NCBI GenBank assembly: GCA_011037195.1 | Contig: JAAEAF010000627.1 | Span: 1 to 64,000 of the forward strand | Length of the DNA: 64,000 nt | Direction of reading: 5' to 3' | DNA from: Triatoma infestans | Lineage: Eukaryota > Arthropoda > Insecta > Hemiptera > Reduviidae | Shown: piece by piece, positions 21,042-33,416 of the stretch | How positions within the stretch are numbered: position 1 is the first letter of the stretch | Layout of the letters: each line of letters opens with the position of its first letter | The notes under the pieces: generated by a model | Databases searched by the model: none | Told to the model about the DNA's origin: nothing | What the model saw: only the letters and a program-made list of their open reading frames with translations | Translations under genes and position numbers: made by a program

Positions 21042-22985
21042 TATAATGGGATCTGAATCATTAAAGATTCATAGGAGTCGAAGAGCGAAGAAAGAAGCAG
21101 GCAATAAATGAATAATAGGTTAGTTAATCCCCCACCTAGGCCAAACTGCGGAGGAAGAATTTTGATTCATATAAATAGAGCGACAGCACAACAATTCAGG
21201 ACACTTTTACAACACTACATCCAGTCTCACAACTTTCAACATCAACTACATCCAACTCCAACTTTCTCCGCCTCCCAAATCCTTTACTCCATCAGACATA
21301 TCCTTCGAAATACGACGTCTACTTCCAAAATCTTCTGGATTCGATTTGATAACTGCTAAAATTCTACATCTACCTAGAAAAACCTTGATCTATCTAACTT
21401 ACCTCTATAACGCTGTACTTCGAACAACATACTTCCCTTTATTATGGAAATTTTCTACTATTAAAATGAAATCTAAACCCAATAAACCTTCCACTAATCC
21501 TTCATCCTATCGACCAATTAGTTTACTTCCTATACTTGCCAAAATACTAGAAAAACTGCTCTTAAAGCGACTTTATCCTAATATTGATTCCCAAAAATCA
21601 TTCCGAATCATCAATTTGGTTTTTTCCGTTCCCATCATTCTACAACCCAACAAGGACTTCGCGTTGTGGATACCATAGCTTCTTATCTTGAGCGGAAGCA
21701 ATACTGCCCGAGTGTTTTTCTTGACATTGCTCAAGCATATGATAGGGTATGGCATGAGGGCTTGCTGTTTAAACTTAAGAGATTTCTCCCACATACCTAC
21801 TATTTATTATTAAAATCCTGCTTAACCAACAGATATTTCCAAGTTAGTCAGGGTGCCACCCTTTCTCCAATAATTCCTATACTCGCTGGAGTTCCTCAAG
21901 GCAGAATACTTGGACCGCTCTTCTATTCCTTATATACTTCAGACATCCCAGAACACCCAAATACCGTAATATATACCTTCGCAGATGATACTGCAATCTT
22001 TCTCCAAACCTTGAACCCTTGAATGGTTCACTATCGCTCCCTACAAGAACATATCCTTCAACTGGAATATTGGCTCTTAAAATGGAAAATAAAAGTTAAC
22101 CCACAAAAAAGTAAATACATCGTATTTACACTGGGTAGAAAAATCCTCCCACCGATCCACATCAACCATACACTAATCTCTCCCGTAAATAGCGTACGTT
22201 ACCTGCGTTTCCACCTAGACAAAAGACTGTTGGAATCGCCACACTAGACTCAAACGACTTGAACTAAACAGACGGTTCAGACAACTCTCAAGACTACTAG
22301 ACAGGCGATCCAAACTCACATTACAAAATAAAAGATTTCTCTACCGACTACTACTGAGACCTATATATGGTCATATGGCTTAGAAATGTGGGGAACAACC
22401 AAGCGTTCCAATTCCCATCGTATCCAGTCACTTCAATCAAAAATCCTTCGAAAAATTGTCAATGCACCCTACTATGTTGCTAACCTCACTATCCATACTG
22501 ATCTAAACATTCCTTTCGTTAATCATCTAGCCAAAACTAGTTTCCTTAAATTCCATTCATCTACAACTGGTCATCCTAATCCTTTAATTCACCAGCTTTC
22601 TTCAAACACTATTCCAGACAATCCACGCAGGCGGCTGAAGAGAAGATGGCCCCGTAACCACCTTGTAGAATAACTCAAAATAGTGTAGTGCCATCGCTGG
22701 ATGTCTTCTCCATTCCACACTCCTGTTATTTAAGTCGCCATTTAACACATTTACTTGTTGCAGTTTTGCAGTTGTAAATATCAATAATAAAAAAAAAACA
22801 TCCAGTCACTAACCTTCTCATCACTCAGCCAGTCTGTCTCTTTATTATTCTCTCGCTACCTAACTTCTATTTAACTGTTAAGTCCTTGCAGTTTGTGTGT
22901 TCTATTTATTATACAGTGTTCAGCATATCATATAGTTTATTTCTTTCATAAATACGTTCTCTCTAATTCTCTCATATCCATTATA
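21042..22985 (+). mobile_element. Solo LTR of family 1, split by a jockey-type LINE
   Basis: The left part 21042-21226 holds the LTR start (TATAATGGGATCTGAATC, with TG decayed to TA) and the CATATAAATAGAG promoter. The right part, from 22808, continues with AGTCCTTGCAGTTTGTGTG and ends near CATTATA at 22985. The two halves join cleanly when compared with the copies at 15486 and 60891. I could not find a 4-bp duplication for this copy. Confidence 0.75.
21227..22797 (+). mobile_element. Jockey-type LINE, 5'-truncated, with 10-bp target duplication
   Basis: The target duplication ACATCCAGTC lies at 21217-21226 and 22798-22807. A poly-A tail (22788-22797) precedes the right copy. The coding content is in several broken frames: a linker (SASQILYSI), RT fingers (SSYRPISLLP near 21500), motif A (VFLDIAQAYDRVW near 21714), motif B (AGVPQGRILGPL near 21885), motif C (FADDTAIF near 21978), and the jockey C-terminus (PRRRLKRRWPR near 22625). 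Because frames shift near 21350, 21660, 22022 and 22240, it is dead. A second copy of the same family lies on the minus strand at 61968-63139. Confidence 0.9.
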
Positions 22986-23340
22986 TAACTGTACTATTTG
23001 TTGTTATTCTGTTAATTCGTGGGTCTTGATAATTGTGGTACGTATAATCACAGTGTCAGAAATTTTTTAACTTTTTTTTGCATTTTTTAAACAACAATAA
23101 AATTTAAAAGTTGAAATACAGATTGCAAGTGTCCCTTGAGTTTTTTCCTTCCCCACCTAATAGAAGTGATGTCTATCTTTTATTTTAATTTCAATTTTCC
23201 ATCCCGACGTTAAGTTAAGGAATAAAAGTTTTTTTAATTATTATATATTTATTCATGGCCACAGTTAACATCTTAAATTTTCTTAAATAAGTCTGTTATT
23301 TAGTTATTTAAATGAAAAAAAAAAATCTATTTGAATAAAT
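22986..23340. other. No gene seen
   Basis: AT-rich filler between an LTR and a LINE remnant. No recurring repeat was recognised. Confidence 0.5.
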
Positions 23341-23344
23341 TAAA

Positions 23345-24485
23345 GAATGTTTAAGTGATAAAACAGAAAGAAGAAACCAAGTGGAATGGTGTCTACTCCA
23401 GGTGGTTCCATGTTTCATCAGGCTTGTCTCAAGGCTCTCATCTCAGGCCTTGGCTATTCAACGTGTTTATTAACGACATTTCAAAGACTTTTCTGCACTC
23501 GAAATTCCTCATGTTTGCTGACGACCTAAAAAAAAATCTTCAAAAAAATAACTTCAGAGCAGGACAGTGAAAAATTGCAAGAGGATCTAAATCGCCTTTT
23601 AGAGTGGTGCAGTGCAAAGCCAACGGCATGGAAATGAACATCAATATAATGCCATGCCATTTCGTTCTCTAGAAAAAAGAATAAAATGGATTTCTACTAT
23701 TCCATTCAGGGTAATCTCCTAGATTGCGTCACAAACATCAGGGACCTAGGAATCAAACTAAGTGCTAACCTTACATACGCAACTCATGTTAACGAATCCT
23801 GCAAAAGAGCTTCCAGGATGCTGGGGTTTGTAATCCGGAAAACAAGAGTTCTCGAAGATCCTAAAGCAGTTTTGGCGGTCTATACTTCATATGTTAGGCG
23901 TATTTTAGAATATGGTTCACTGGTGTGGAACCCATATACAAAGAGCGACGTTGATAGACTGGAATCTATATAAGGACGATTCGTCAAATGTTATACAAAA
24001 GGAAGTTCCCCCACGTTAAATTAGACATTGATTCCTTAGAAATAAGGAGATTGAAGACAGATCTATTATGATCAACAATATAATCGATTGTTTTGAACTT
24101 CTAGCTGACATCCTCTTCCATTTATCTCCAAATCCACTTAAGACATTTCTATACGTTTGCAGTTCCTCATCATAGCACAAACCTATTCTTAACAGAACAT
24201 TCTGTCAAGAAAATGCAGGGAATGGAATGCACACTTCAATAATAATTTGAACTTCTCAGTGAAATTGTCACATTTCCAAACATTAAATGAAATTAAATAA
24301 AGTTTCGCCTCGTTTAGTAAACAAATAATGTTTTATACATATTTATATTGTTATTGTTACATATATTGTTGTGTTTTGAGATGTTTTCTTGTTGCTTTAA
24401 ATTATTTATTTTAATGTAAAAATTAAATTCATGTTATGACTTCAACCACATGGCATAGTCTGTTTGTTGATGGAATCAATAAACT
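23345..24485 (+). pseudogene. CR1/jockey-type LINE remnant (RT motif B to 3' end)
   Basis: The first frame (23355-23570) has SSGLSQGSHLRPWLFNVFIND (RT motif B region, here with one Arg where Gly is usual) and LMFADDLK (motif C). The second frame (23686-23973) has VTNIRDLGIKLSANLTYATHV and LAVYTSYVRRILEYGSLVW, the RT thumb-like region. The ATGGAATCAATAAACTATT near 24471 looks like a polyadenylation signal and 3' end. Frames are broken by indels near 23530-23690. Confidence 0.75.
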
Positions 24486-24889
24486 ATTCGAGGGAAAAAA
24501 GACAAAATACTTAAAATATTTATTTGACAAGATAGTAAAGTACCACACTTGGGTTCACGAACAATTTTAGGTGACACTTACGAATGGAGAATGTGGCAAG
24601 CGAAGGGGAATTCCTAAGATCATACTCTTCGTTAAAATTGTATGAATTGATTTCTGATATTTAATATGAAAAATTAATGAGAAATACTCAATTGTTTATA
24701 TATTTAAACATATAAATAAAAAATTTAATATTTCTACACACAAATTTATGTACATATATTAACATTTATAAGTTTAAAATATTTACACTTTTCTATCGAA
24801 ACATTCTTTCCAGCAAGTGTTGGCAGCTTCATCTTGCTGGCGCTAACCGCTTCTGTTCTCCTGCAGCGCACTTCAACATAAATAACCCG
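24486..24889. other. No gene seen
   Basis: AT-rich stretch. A hairpin-forming CCAGCAAG...CTTGCTGG lies near 24812-24840. Nothing else was recognised. Confidence 0.45.
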
Positions 24890-24949
24890 TTTGTCAATCC
24901 TATCCGTTACTGACAAATGGGCTATAACTTTGCAACCATCAAGCTTCTA

Positions 24950-25345
24950 CCAGTGCTATGCCAAGTTTCCACCACGAGCTCCAAAAAAAAAATCGTATAA
25001 AAGCTGACATTTTCAGAGCTTTGCTCGGTCAGATATCAACATTCGAAGAAACAAACTATCTAACAAAATCCAAACTATACTACGATCTAAAATCCTCCGC
25101 CACATTTTAAACACTTTCTTCTATAAATTCACAAAAAACCTCAAAATTCCATTTATATTTGAACTTAATCTTCGCTACAATAAATTCTACTAGAACATTT
25201 CACAATCTAATCCTCAAACAGCTGACCTGTTCTCAACTACTATAATTCTTTCCAATCCTCAAAGACGGCTGAGGCATCGTTGTCCCCGCTACTAACTGGT
25301 CGGCTAATGTGATCATCACTAGATATCACCACCAAGCTTTTCACA
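24950..25345 (+). pseudogene. Jockey-type LINE C-terminal remnant
   Basis: Frames 25080-25300 contain degenerate versions of the jockey tail: SKILRHILNT, then a PRRRLRHRCPR-like end near 25260 (TCAAAGACGGCTGAGGCATC). The same region is better preserved at 37440-37690. No RT motif is left. Confidence 0.55.
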
Positions 25346-25629
25346 TGAATTGTTTCTACCATTTATTTCATTTAATTGTTGTGTCTATAACTCTATAGTG
25401 CAGTAGTACATATTCAATATTTGTTTACCCTTTTACTCACTTTTCACTTTATATATTCCTTTTTTCTTTAAACTTCATATACCTCATTTATATTCTTCAA
25501 ATTTCCATTCGCCTTCCGCATAAAAATACCATGACAAGACACAGAATATCTTAACTAACACTATATAACACCTTTTATAGAATGTTATCTAAAAACAATC
25601 TAGTTTATTATTGTCTTAGATGTTAATTA

Positions 25630-26050
25630 TTGCTCTGCGTTCTGAAAGATCTATTGTGACCCCCGGAGCCTTCTCAGTGCACTGCCGGCCTCCGAGCAGT
25701 GTTCCCTAGCTACAGTCAACTCTGCCTATCACAGGACAGTGACCTGTGGAGGCTCCGAGGAAGAGAAAATCTAAGAGCAGCATGCTGGATTCGAACCCGG
25801 CATCTGCGCGTTGCTAGACCAGCGCGCTACGACTCCCCTCCTTCTCCCTTGGCTTACGCCAAGGGACGGAGACTCTAGTATGTGTACTGTGCTTGTCCTT
25901 GTCTGTAAAGTGTAGAGTATTTGTAGTTTAAGTGTATTATGTACTTTTCTGACGAAGTGCATGGACTACTGAGCTACTGAGCTACTGTGGAAGCCTGTAG
26001 GGTCGCTACTCCCCAAGTAACTGCATTCAACAGATACCCCTTGCGGGCAT
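25630..26050 (-). mobile_element. tRNA-derived SINE with 5' extension, copy
   Basis: On the minus strand the order is: a 5' segment (26050 to about 25840), a tRNA-like head with B-box GGGTTCGAATCC (near 25791-25802) and A-box-like TAGCGCGC, a body with CCGGCAGTGCACTGA, and a 3' end containing CAATAGATCTTTC. The 5' segment recurs at 56700-56810 and 57413-57680, so it belongs to the family. The mature tail pentamers are lost here. No target duplication was found. Confidence 0.75.
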
Positions 26051-26483
26051 AGATAGATAACACCTTTACTAAAATGTAATTTTAAATTGCTCTTCAATAG
26101 GCATTATTTATTAATCATAATTTTTCAACCAGTATGGTGTGTGACAGACATTAAGTTGAAGTCAATTCTATGTTAAGTATGAATTGATAGCCTTATTCTT
26201 CTGACGATGGATGAGAATCCGTAACCGATCAGAACCAAGAACATGAAACATGCTACAACGGATAAAATCATAGATATTATCTAGCATAGCGGGTCCAACT
26301 ATATATTCATTGATTACATCACTTGTAGTAAGAAGTAATGGCGACTTTGTTTTTTTACTTTCTCTCACTTGTGATAAAAATTATAACTTTACTCACTACT
26401 TTTGAGACAGATCATTATACGGTTGCAGAAAAAGTTATTTAAAACCATTATTTATTTATCTCAGTAAATTTATCTAATTAATT
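26051..26483. other. No gene seen
   Basis: AT-rich. A minus-strand open frame at 26168-26368 shows no recognised motif. Confidence 0.45.
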
Positions 26484-27478
26484 TACTTTCTCTTACTCCT
26501 AGTAAGAGGAAGTATTGTAATCGTGTCAAATTTTCGATATTGAGTTTCACCGGAAATATCCGTTTGAGATCCCCTGAGTCCAAAAAAGTGGTTTTTAGCA
26601 AATGGTCTGTGTGTGTGTCGGTGTGTATGTATGAACAGCATAGCTCCCCCCCCAAAACGAGAAATCGTAGAAAGTTCAAACTTGATATTACGCTTTAGCA
26701 TCACATGGGTGAGAATCTCTGGACGGTGGTATGTGCAAAATATTCCTCAACCGGAAGTACCACTTTACTACTTGTTTTTTTTTTTACGTTTTTGCGATTT
26801 TATCAAAAATGGCTCCAACGATTTTCTTTAAACTTGGTATATCAACTACACATACAAAGAGCTATAACTTTTATTTGAAACATTTCTCCAGGAAAATTCA
26901 TTTAAGGGCACTTCTAGGGGAGTGGTGGGGTTAGGTTTCCATCTAAAGTGCTATTTCAGTTTATTAGACACTTCTGTCATCTAAATAATGTAATTAGAAT
27001 TAAATATGTTGTTGAAATTCCGAGTTTGAAAAAAAATCAGATAACCGGAAGTGCATTTGTTTTGACACTTTACTAAATGATTTTTTCGCGATTTTCTCAA
27101 AAATGGCTCCGACAATTTTCTTGAAACTTCGTATACAAAATAAAAATGCAAAGATCTACATCTTTTATTTAAGACATTTCTCTGGAAAAATTCATGTAAG
27201 GTCAGTTTTTGGGGGAGGGGTGGGGTTGCAGCTTTCCCTAAAGTGCTATCACAGTTGATTATACCATTCTATCATCCAAACAAAATTAATTAGAAATAAA
27301 TAGATGGCCAAAATTCCGGGTTTTAAGAAATTTATAAACCGGAAGTGCGCTTTTACTGAACAGTTTTTTCAGTTTTCGACGAATTTCGTTCAATTTGGTA
27401 CACAAACTATAAAATTTGTCAATTATAATTTTGAGAACAGGAGTAAGAGAAAGTTGTGTGAGTGTTTCACACCAGATT
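26484..27478 (+). mobile_element. Hairpin-ended ~1 kb repeat, copy 2
   Basis: Same termini and order of blocks as the copy at 11986: TTACTTTCTCTTACTCC start, a short GT microsatellite (26606-26630), ~290-bp internal units, AGTAAGAGAAAGTTGTG, hairpin GTGTGAGTGTTTCACAC and CAGATTTT end. It is flanked by T-rich DNA on both sides. It differs from copy 1 by many substitutions and by the number and state of internal units. Confidence 0.8.
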
Positions 27479-27670
27479 TTTTTTTTTTATTTATTTTTTA
27501 TTGAAGCTATAGATATTTGAATTTGCTTCTGATAATTGTAAATGTTTATACTATTATACATTTTACTCTTTTTTTTCTATGAAACTTTTTTAGAAAATGA
27601 TTGTTAATTTTTTATATCCATCTCTCACTCCATTACCATAGAAAGTGTAATTTCTAGTGCAATTACTAAA

Positions 27671-27704
<34 letters not shown>

Positions 27705-28842
27705 TACTATTTTGAGGTTCATCTATATAAATGTAAAATAAGAAAACTTAACATCAAAGCAAACACTTTTATTATATTTCCATCACTATCAAAATAATTC
27801 ATTAATATTAATTACTAATTTATTAAACATTTCAGTATTTGTTTGATGCAAAACGTGATCATTTACTTGGTTGTAGAAAATGGTTGGTGAATTCTCCCTT
27901 TTACAATAATATCCCCCAGGCATCTGGCAATGAAGTTTAGCTTAATTTTCTGGAAATAGGTTGAATGTAATAAGCCCTAATAGCAGCACACAGTTTGTAT
28001 GATTAACTGAAAATTTACGTTCGCCTCAACCAACTGACACAAATGATATCTGAAAATGAATTTTTTTTTGTGTTTTGTTACTTTCATTATAATAATTAAG
28101 ATGGATGAATGTTAAAGTTAATTTTAATTTGCAATAAACAATAATTAACTTGGAACAAATGTTGTCTTGTTTGTTTTTTAGTAGTGTTCATTCATACTTA
28201 AATAGTATTAACTGAATAAATTATTACTTTCTCTAAATGAAATTTTCACCTCCTAACAGAATATTTAGAAAATGTTTAATTTCCATTAATAAAACGTAAT
28301 TAGATGACGGAATTTTAGTTTATATTTATTAGTTTTTAACAAGACTTGCATTAAGTAAGGAACTTTTTCATCTTTATCACGATATTTTTGTTCTAAAAAC
28401 AAAAAGAATACTTTGAATCCAAAGTGTACTTTTCAATATCAGTGACTTCAAAGGAGGGTGAGTGCCTTACATTAATTTGGCCACAGACGGTTCTGGCCAC
28501 ATTATTCTGGCCGTAGCAACAAAATGATCCACCTACCTACAATATTGGAAGGAGAAGTTAAGGAGTAGTAGGGATCTTGAAAAAAGCATATAAAAATGTT
28601 CGCTACTCTCAACTCGCTCTCATTTGAACCATACATCAAGATACACCATCACTCTGTCAATTGCAGTTCAATATACGTAGTGTTCAGTCAGTGTAATTCA
28701 ATCTTTAACACTATCTCTGTCCAACCACATAAAAACTTCACTATATTGTAGACTGTTCGGCAGCGCTTCTCTATCAATCCTTAACTATATCAAAATCGTA
28801 ATTTAGTCGGTGGTCTAAACGTCCACATCCCACTATAAGAAC
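27479..28842. other. No gene; (AAT)n array and a possible LTR-like stretch
   Basis: AT-rich, with (AAT)n at 27674-27702. From about 28556 to 28842 there is a TATA-like CATATAAAAATG followed by a pyrimidine-rich leader and GTCGGTGGTCTAAACGTCC, an arrangement often seen in LTRs. I found no matching ends or second copy, so this is only a suspicion. Confidence 0.35.
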
Positions 28843-28945
28843 AAGTATTACGATCTGTCAAATTTGCGAAATTGAGAATTCACCAGACATATTATATGTT
28901 TTGATATCCTTGAGAGAAAATTCATTTTAGCTAATGATCTGATTT
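28843..28945 (+). mobile_element. 5' fragment of the hairpin-ended repeat
   Basis: AGTATTACGATCTGTCAAATTTGCG matches the conserved 5' block of the family in diverged form and stops at ...CTAATGATCTG, where the microsatellite would begin. Confidence 0.55.
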
Positions 28946-29174
28946 ACGCATATAATATATAAATCTTACTTACTAATTAAATGCCATATAAGCAAAATCA
29001 GGGTAGTCGCGCAACTTAGGACTATATAATAAAAAATTTCTTTTCCTGTACTATACTGGCAGGAGGCATAGGCTTTGTCTCGATAAAGATTGTACAGTCT
29101 GTTCATTAAACGAAAAAGACAGCGTTTGTCTTTTCCTTTTTCATTGTTTGCAGTAAAGTGATTTTCGTACCAAA

Positions 29175-30957
29175 TATTTAGCCAAAGAAATGCCTGAAGG
29201 ATGGTCGACTGCCGTGTTGTATCCCATCCATAAAAAAGGAAGTAAATTAATTTGTGAGAATTACAGAGGGATTGCCCTCTTGGATACAACTTACAAGATG
29301 GTCTCGGTACTTCTAATGAACAGATTGCCTAGATGGATTTAAAAAGAATGCGGCTTTAGAACAGGAAGATCCACGACCGACCTCATTTTTTCGGTAAGAA
29401 TATTATTGGAAAAATTCTATGAATACGAGGTTCCCCTTCACCATTTGTTTATAGATCTAAAACAAGCATATGACAGCCTGAATAGAAATGAATTGATTAA
29501 CTGGATGCAGGAGCTAAAATTCCCAAAGAAGTTAATAAGACTGGTCTCGTTAACCCTGGACCATTCGAAGGGAACTGTAAAAGCGCAGGGATCATAAAGA
29601 AAACTCTTCTCAATCTCCAAAGCCCATTGACAAGGAGACCCCTTATCTCCGCTTCTATTTAATTTGGTTCTAGAGAAATCAGCAAGAGCTATAAAGACCT
29701 ACCCAAATGGTACTGTTTACAACAGGCTAACTCAGCACTTAGCCTACGCTGATGATGTGCTCATATCAGCAAGAAGTACTGCAGCATTAGCCGGTGCCTT
29801 AGAAGAATTTGGAAAAGCAGTGAACAAGCTCGGCATGGGAATAAATGAATAGAAGACCAAATACATGATGATCTCAAGAAGAAGAAGAAACGAAGAAGCA
29901 TGGGTTGCTCTAGGCGTGCACAGATTTGAGGAAGTTAGCCTTTATAAATACCTAGGAGCAATTATTACAGAAAATAATGAAGTATCTGAGGAAATCAAAG
30001 CCAGGATCATCGCCGCTAACAGATATTTTTGGTCGCTTCAAAAGGTGCTACGCTTCAAAGAGCTATCAAGGGAGGCGAAGCTAGTAATTTACAAAGCAGT
30101 AATTAGGCCTATGATGAGTTACGGTAGTGAAACATGGTCCCTAATGAGAAGTGATGAGCGCCTTCTCAGTATATGGGAAAGGAAAATACTGAGAAAAGTA
30201 TATGGACCCGTTAAAGATGGGGAGGATTGGAGAATAAGGACCAACCAGGAATTATGAGACCTGTACAAAGACCAGGATTTGGTTGGATTTATAAAGAGGG
30301 AAAGGCTTAAGTGGATTGGGCACGTGGAGAGGATGGAGGAGGACAGGATCCCTAAAACAATTTGTGGCCGGGCACCCAGGAGGGCAGTGAAGAAGAGGAA
30401 GACCGAGGTCGGATGGTTGGAAGGAGTGGAGTGGGATTTGAGAGAGATAGGAGTCAGGAGATGGCGTAGATTGGCCCAGGACAGGGCCGAGTGGGCAATT
30501 GTGATTGAGGAGGCCAAAATCCTTCAAGGATTGTAGAGCGAGAGGAGATGATATTTAGCAAAATATATAGATATTGCAGGAAATTGCTCAGAATTGCTCG
30601 CTATGGAAAACTTGTGCGCAATATAATATTTTCATTTATAAATAGCTCTCTGGGGCAAGAAGGTCATTCAATTTTATTTTAATCAAGTCTTTAATTTTGT
30701 TAATCAATTTTATAATCTTAGTTTTTAGTTTTATTTTCCTTTTTATTTCTTGTCCAGGACATTATGAGCATATCTTCCGACAAACATATTTTCTGTATAT
30801 CTTTAAAAATATTTTTTTATGTTTTAGATTTATGTAAATTGTTGTAGGTAAATTTTCAGTATGTTTTTATTTATTTAGTTTATGTTCGAATTTATTTGTA
30901 CCAACCAACTCTTTGTGTGGTCCAAAAACAAATAAATGAATAATAATAATAATAATA
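29175..30957 (+). pseudogene. RTE-like (CFDP2-type) LINE, 5'-truncated
   Basis: Coding starts near 29185 (KYLAKEMPEGWSTAVLYPI), with NYRGIALLD (RT fingers), a motif A of IDLKQAYDSLNR (near 29450), a motif B of QGDPLSPLLF (near 29635, after a stop and a frame change), YADDVLIS (motif C near 29745), YKYLGAIIT, and the tail WIGHVERMEEDRIP (near 30315) ending at TAG 30534-30536. In-frame stops at about 29340, 29597, 29850 and 30255 break the ORF. The 3' UTR runs to an (AAT)n tail at 30935-30957. ATAAATCT near 28956 and near 30959 could be the target duplication, but this is weak. The endonuclease is absent. Confidence 0.85.
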
Positions 30958-31385
30958 CATAAATCTGTATCTACGTGTGTTTCAGAAGTTTGCTCTAATA
31001 CCTTCGCTGAGAATTAACTTTATTCTCTCTGCTGAAACATTTCTTCTTTTTTTGCCCCGAAATACGTGTTATTTCTTATTTTCCCTTACTATTATAAAAG
31101 GCAGCATTTCGATCGTGTCGTAAAACATATTACACAAAGATAAACCTATTACTTTTTAACCAATAAAAATATCAAGCAAATTTTACAATTACAAAATTAT
31201 TCTCCAAAATTAATTGTAAACTCTGTTCAGTAATTGTAATATGTATTCAACCTATATATTCTAGTAGTTAAAGTTCCTTTTATCGAATTAATAGGCAATT
31301 TTATCGATTGATAATCTAGGAGAAAAACAGGCCAGACATTCTTCTTAATCCTAAACTATTTTGAAATTAAAATAATTTACACTTA
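30958..31385. other. No gene seen
   Basis: AT-rich filler. No coding or repeat signature was recognised. Confidence 0.45.
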
Positions 31386-32215
31386 TAGGAGAGGGATTAG
31401 CTAAGTGGATTAGCGCTGCAATGACATGGCAAAGTCATTGACATCGGCAAAGTACACCAAAGAAATAATTTACAAAAGGTGAAAACAGTGACACTGTTGG
31501 CCGCCGACAGCCGCGGTCAACCAAACAAACAACAAAGCCTTTTCATCAATTCTCACATCAAAAGGCAGGCACCGCGATAAGTATGGCCACTAAATAAGGG
31601 CAGCAAACTACGAAGGTCGCACAAGGCCGCACACTAAGACAGATGTCTTGGTGTGAGTGTGAACAACAGTATATATAAACTCTATGATATACGACGAGAG
31701 GACTATTATATCATCTACGACCAAACTATACACGAGCGGCAATTCACAGTTATCATTCTCGTAGTTGTGCACTTTAGTTCGTTATTTTAACCATTCTAAA
31801 TTATCAGCTATTTATCTTCTATTTATTATTAAGTATTTTATTATAGTTATTAGTTACCATTTATCACGTTTAAATTATTGTTAAAATACAGTTTATTTTA
31901 TATAAAAAACCGTTTAATAATTCGAGCACTAACTTCCAAATCTCAAACTAACTTCCGCCCTCTTCAAGACATCTGCTACTCCAGGAATCACACATCAAAC
32001 GATTCCATTACATCTAATATCTGATTCCATTACAGCGCGTAGGACTCCCACGCGGAGGTCCCGGGTTCTCGAGTCCAGTGCTCCACTTAGATTTTTTTTC
32101 TTCCTAGGAGCCTCTACAGCTCACTGTTCTATGAAGGACAGTGTCGTCTATAAGAAGAGAACACTGTCCGGTGGCCGGCAGTGCACTGAGAAGCCTCCGG
32201 GCGCTAGTGACCATA
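31386..32215 (+). mobile_element. tRNA-derived SINE split by a solo LTR
   Basis: The tRNA-like head GATTAGCTAAGTGGATTAGCGC (A-box region) ends at 31416 and resumes after the LTR at 32035 with GCGTAGGACTCCC and the B-box-like CCCGGGTTCTCGAGTCC. The body follows (AGGAGCCTCTACAGCTCACTG, CCGGCAGTGCACTGA). This is the only plus-strand copy of the family here. The 3' end is not as well preserved as in the copies at 42684 and 56484. Confidence 0.85.
31417..32034 (+). mobile_element. Solo LTR (family 2), 618 bp, 4-bp duplication
   Basis: It starts TGCAATGACATGG and ends GATTCCATTACA. GCGC flanks it at 31413-31416 and 32035-32038. A TATA-like GTATATATAAACTC lies near 31669. The 3' terminus is duplicated in tandem (GATTCCATTACA at 32000-32011 and 32023-32034). 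No internal region is present, so it formed by LTR-LTR recombination. It shares its promoter region with the nested element at 15515. Confidence 0.85.
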
Positions 32216-32523
32216 GATATTGACGCGCCTTAAATTAAAAAAGGAAAATAAATAATTTTTCACTTATATAATTCATTCTCCATTTCTGAGCAAATTTTTA
32301 TTTATGCGCTTAGAATGGCGCAAATATATATATATGATATTGCTTATACATACATACGTTCTAAGAGTATATGTGTTTAAATAATTAAGGAGTTTAATTT
32401 TTAATAAATTTAGCCCTTTGTAAACTATTTGGTAATACTATCTGATTATATATAATGGTGAAAAATTAGTGTCCCTCTACTAACAAATAGTTTATTGAAT
32501 GAAGAATGCAGAATTAATTCAGA
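32216..32523. other. No gene seen
   Basis: AT-rich filler with a TA-rich run near 32322-32340. Confidence 0.45.
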
Positions 32524-32536
32524 AAGCCTGTGGGTA

Positions 32537-33403
32537 TTATTATTATTCCCAAAAGGGGAGGGAAGTAAACCCTACGCTATCCAAAGCCCCCTCGGGCCCA
32601 TATAGCTACCCCTAAAGAATACCTACCACTGGGACTAGAATGAAAATCCAGGCCCAGGTTTTAACCATCTAAGTTTCACAACAGACCGAACAAATCGGAC
32701 CAAAACCTTAAAAGGACACGCTTAAGATCCTCTACCGACATCCTATTCCGGCCGAAGGTCCTAAACCTAATCTCCTCACAACCCAAACAATTCGTCATCA
32801 AATGCATGGGTGTTTCCTCCTCAGTTTCACAAACTCTACAAAAAGGGTCAGGCACAAGTCCCATTATATAGAGATGTCTCCTTAAACCACAATGCCCAGT
32901 GAGGAATCCAACCAGAGACCTGAGGGAGGTCCGTGAAAGACATCGGACCCCACTGCTCAAAGCTCCGTCCGGGCCCCCAATGAGCATTTTAGACTGCCGA
33001 CAACCCACTGCACTCATCCATAAGGATGAGTGCTGTGAGGTCATCCACGTCTGAAAGCCCGACAAACATGGGTCAGAAGACACACCAACAGCAGGCTCTG
33101 GACCAATGAAAGGGAGAGAGGCACCTAATTTGGCAAACCTATCCACCTCCTCATTCCCAAAAATTCCCATATGACCTGGAACCCAGACCAGAAGCACATC
33201 CTTTAATGAAGAAAGATCTTCCAGTCTTTTAGAACATTCCAACACCAATCTGGAAGTGAAGACACATGAATTAAGCGCTTCAACGCAGCCTGGCTGTCCG
33301 AGCAGATACAAACACCTTTTAAATTAGTGTTACGCACCCTCTCATCCAAAATACAGCAAAGAATTGCATAAACCTCAGCCTAGAAAACGGTGGCCCACTC
33401 AAC
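32537..33403 (-). pseudogene. I-type LINE 3' fragment: RNase H and zinc knuckle
   Basis: On the minus strand, from 33400 to 32680: AEVYAILC, CSDSQAALKRL, WVPGHMGIFGNEEVDRF (RNase H) and CRVCETEEETPMHLMTNC (CxxC-H-C knuckle). A frame change near 33300 and an in-frame stop near 33385 break it. The target duplication AAGCCTGTGGGTA (13 bp) lies at 32524-32536 and 33404-33416, and a (TAA)n tail abuts the left copy, as in I-factor-like elements. It is related to the element at 1-4340, but the 3' UTR differs, so it is another family. Confidence 0.9.
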
Positions 33404-33416
33404 AAGCCTGTGGGTA

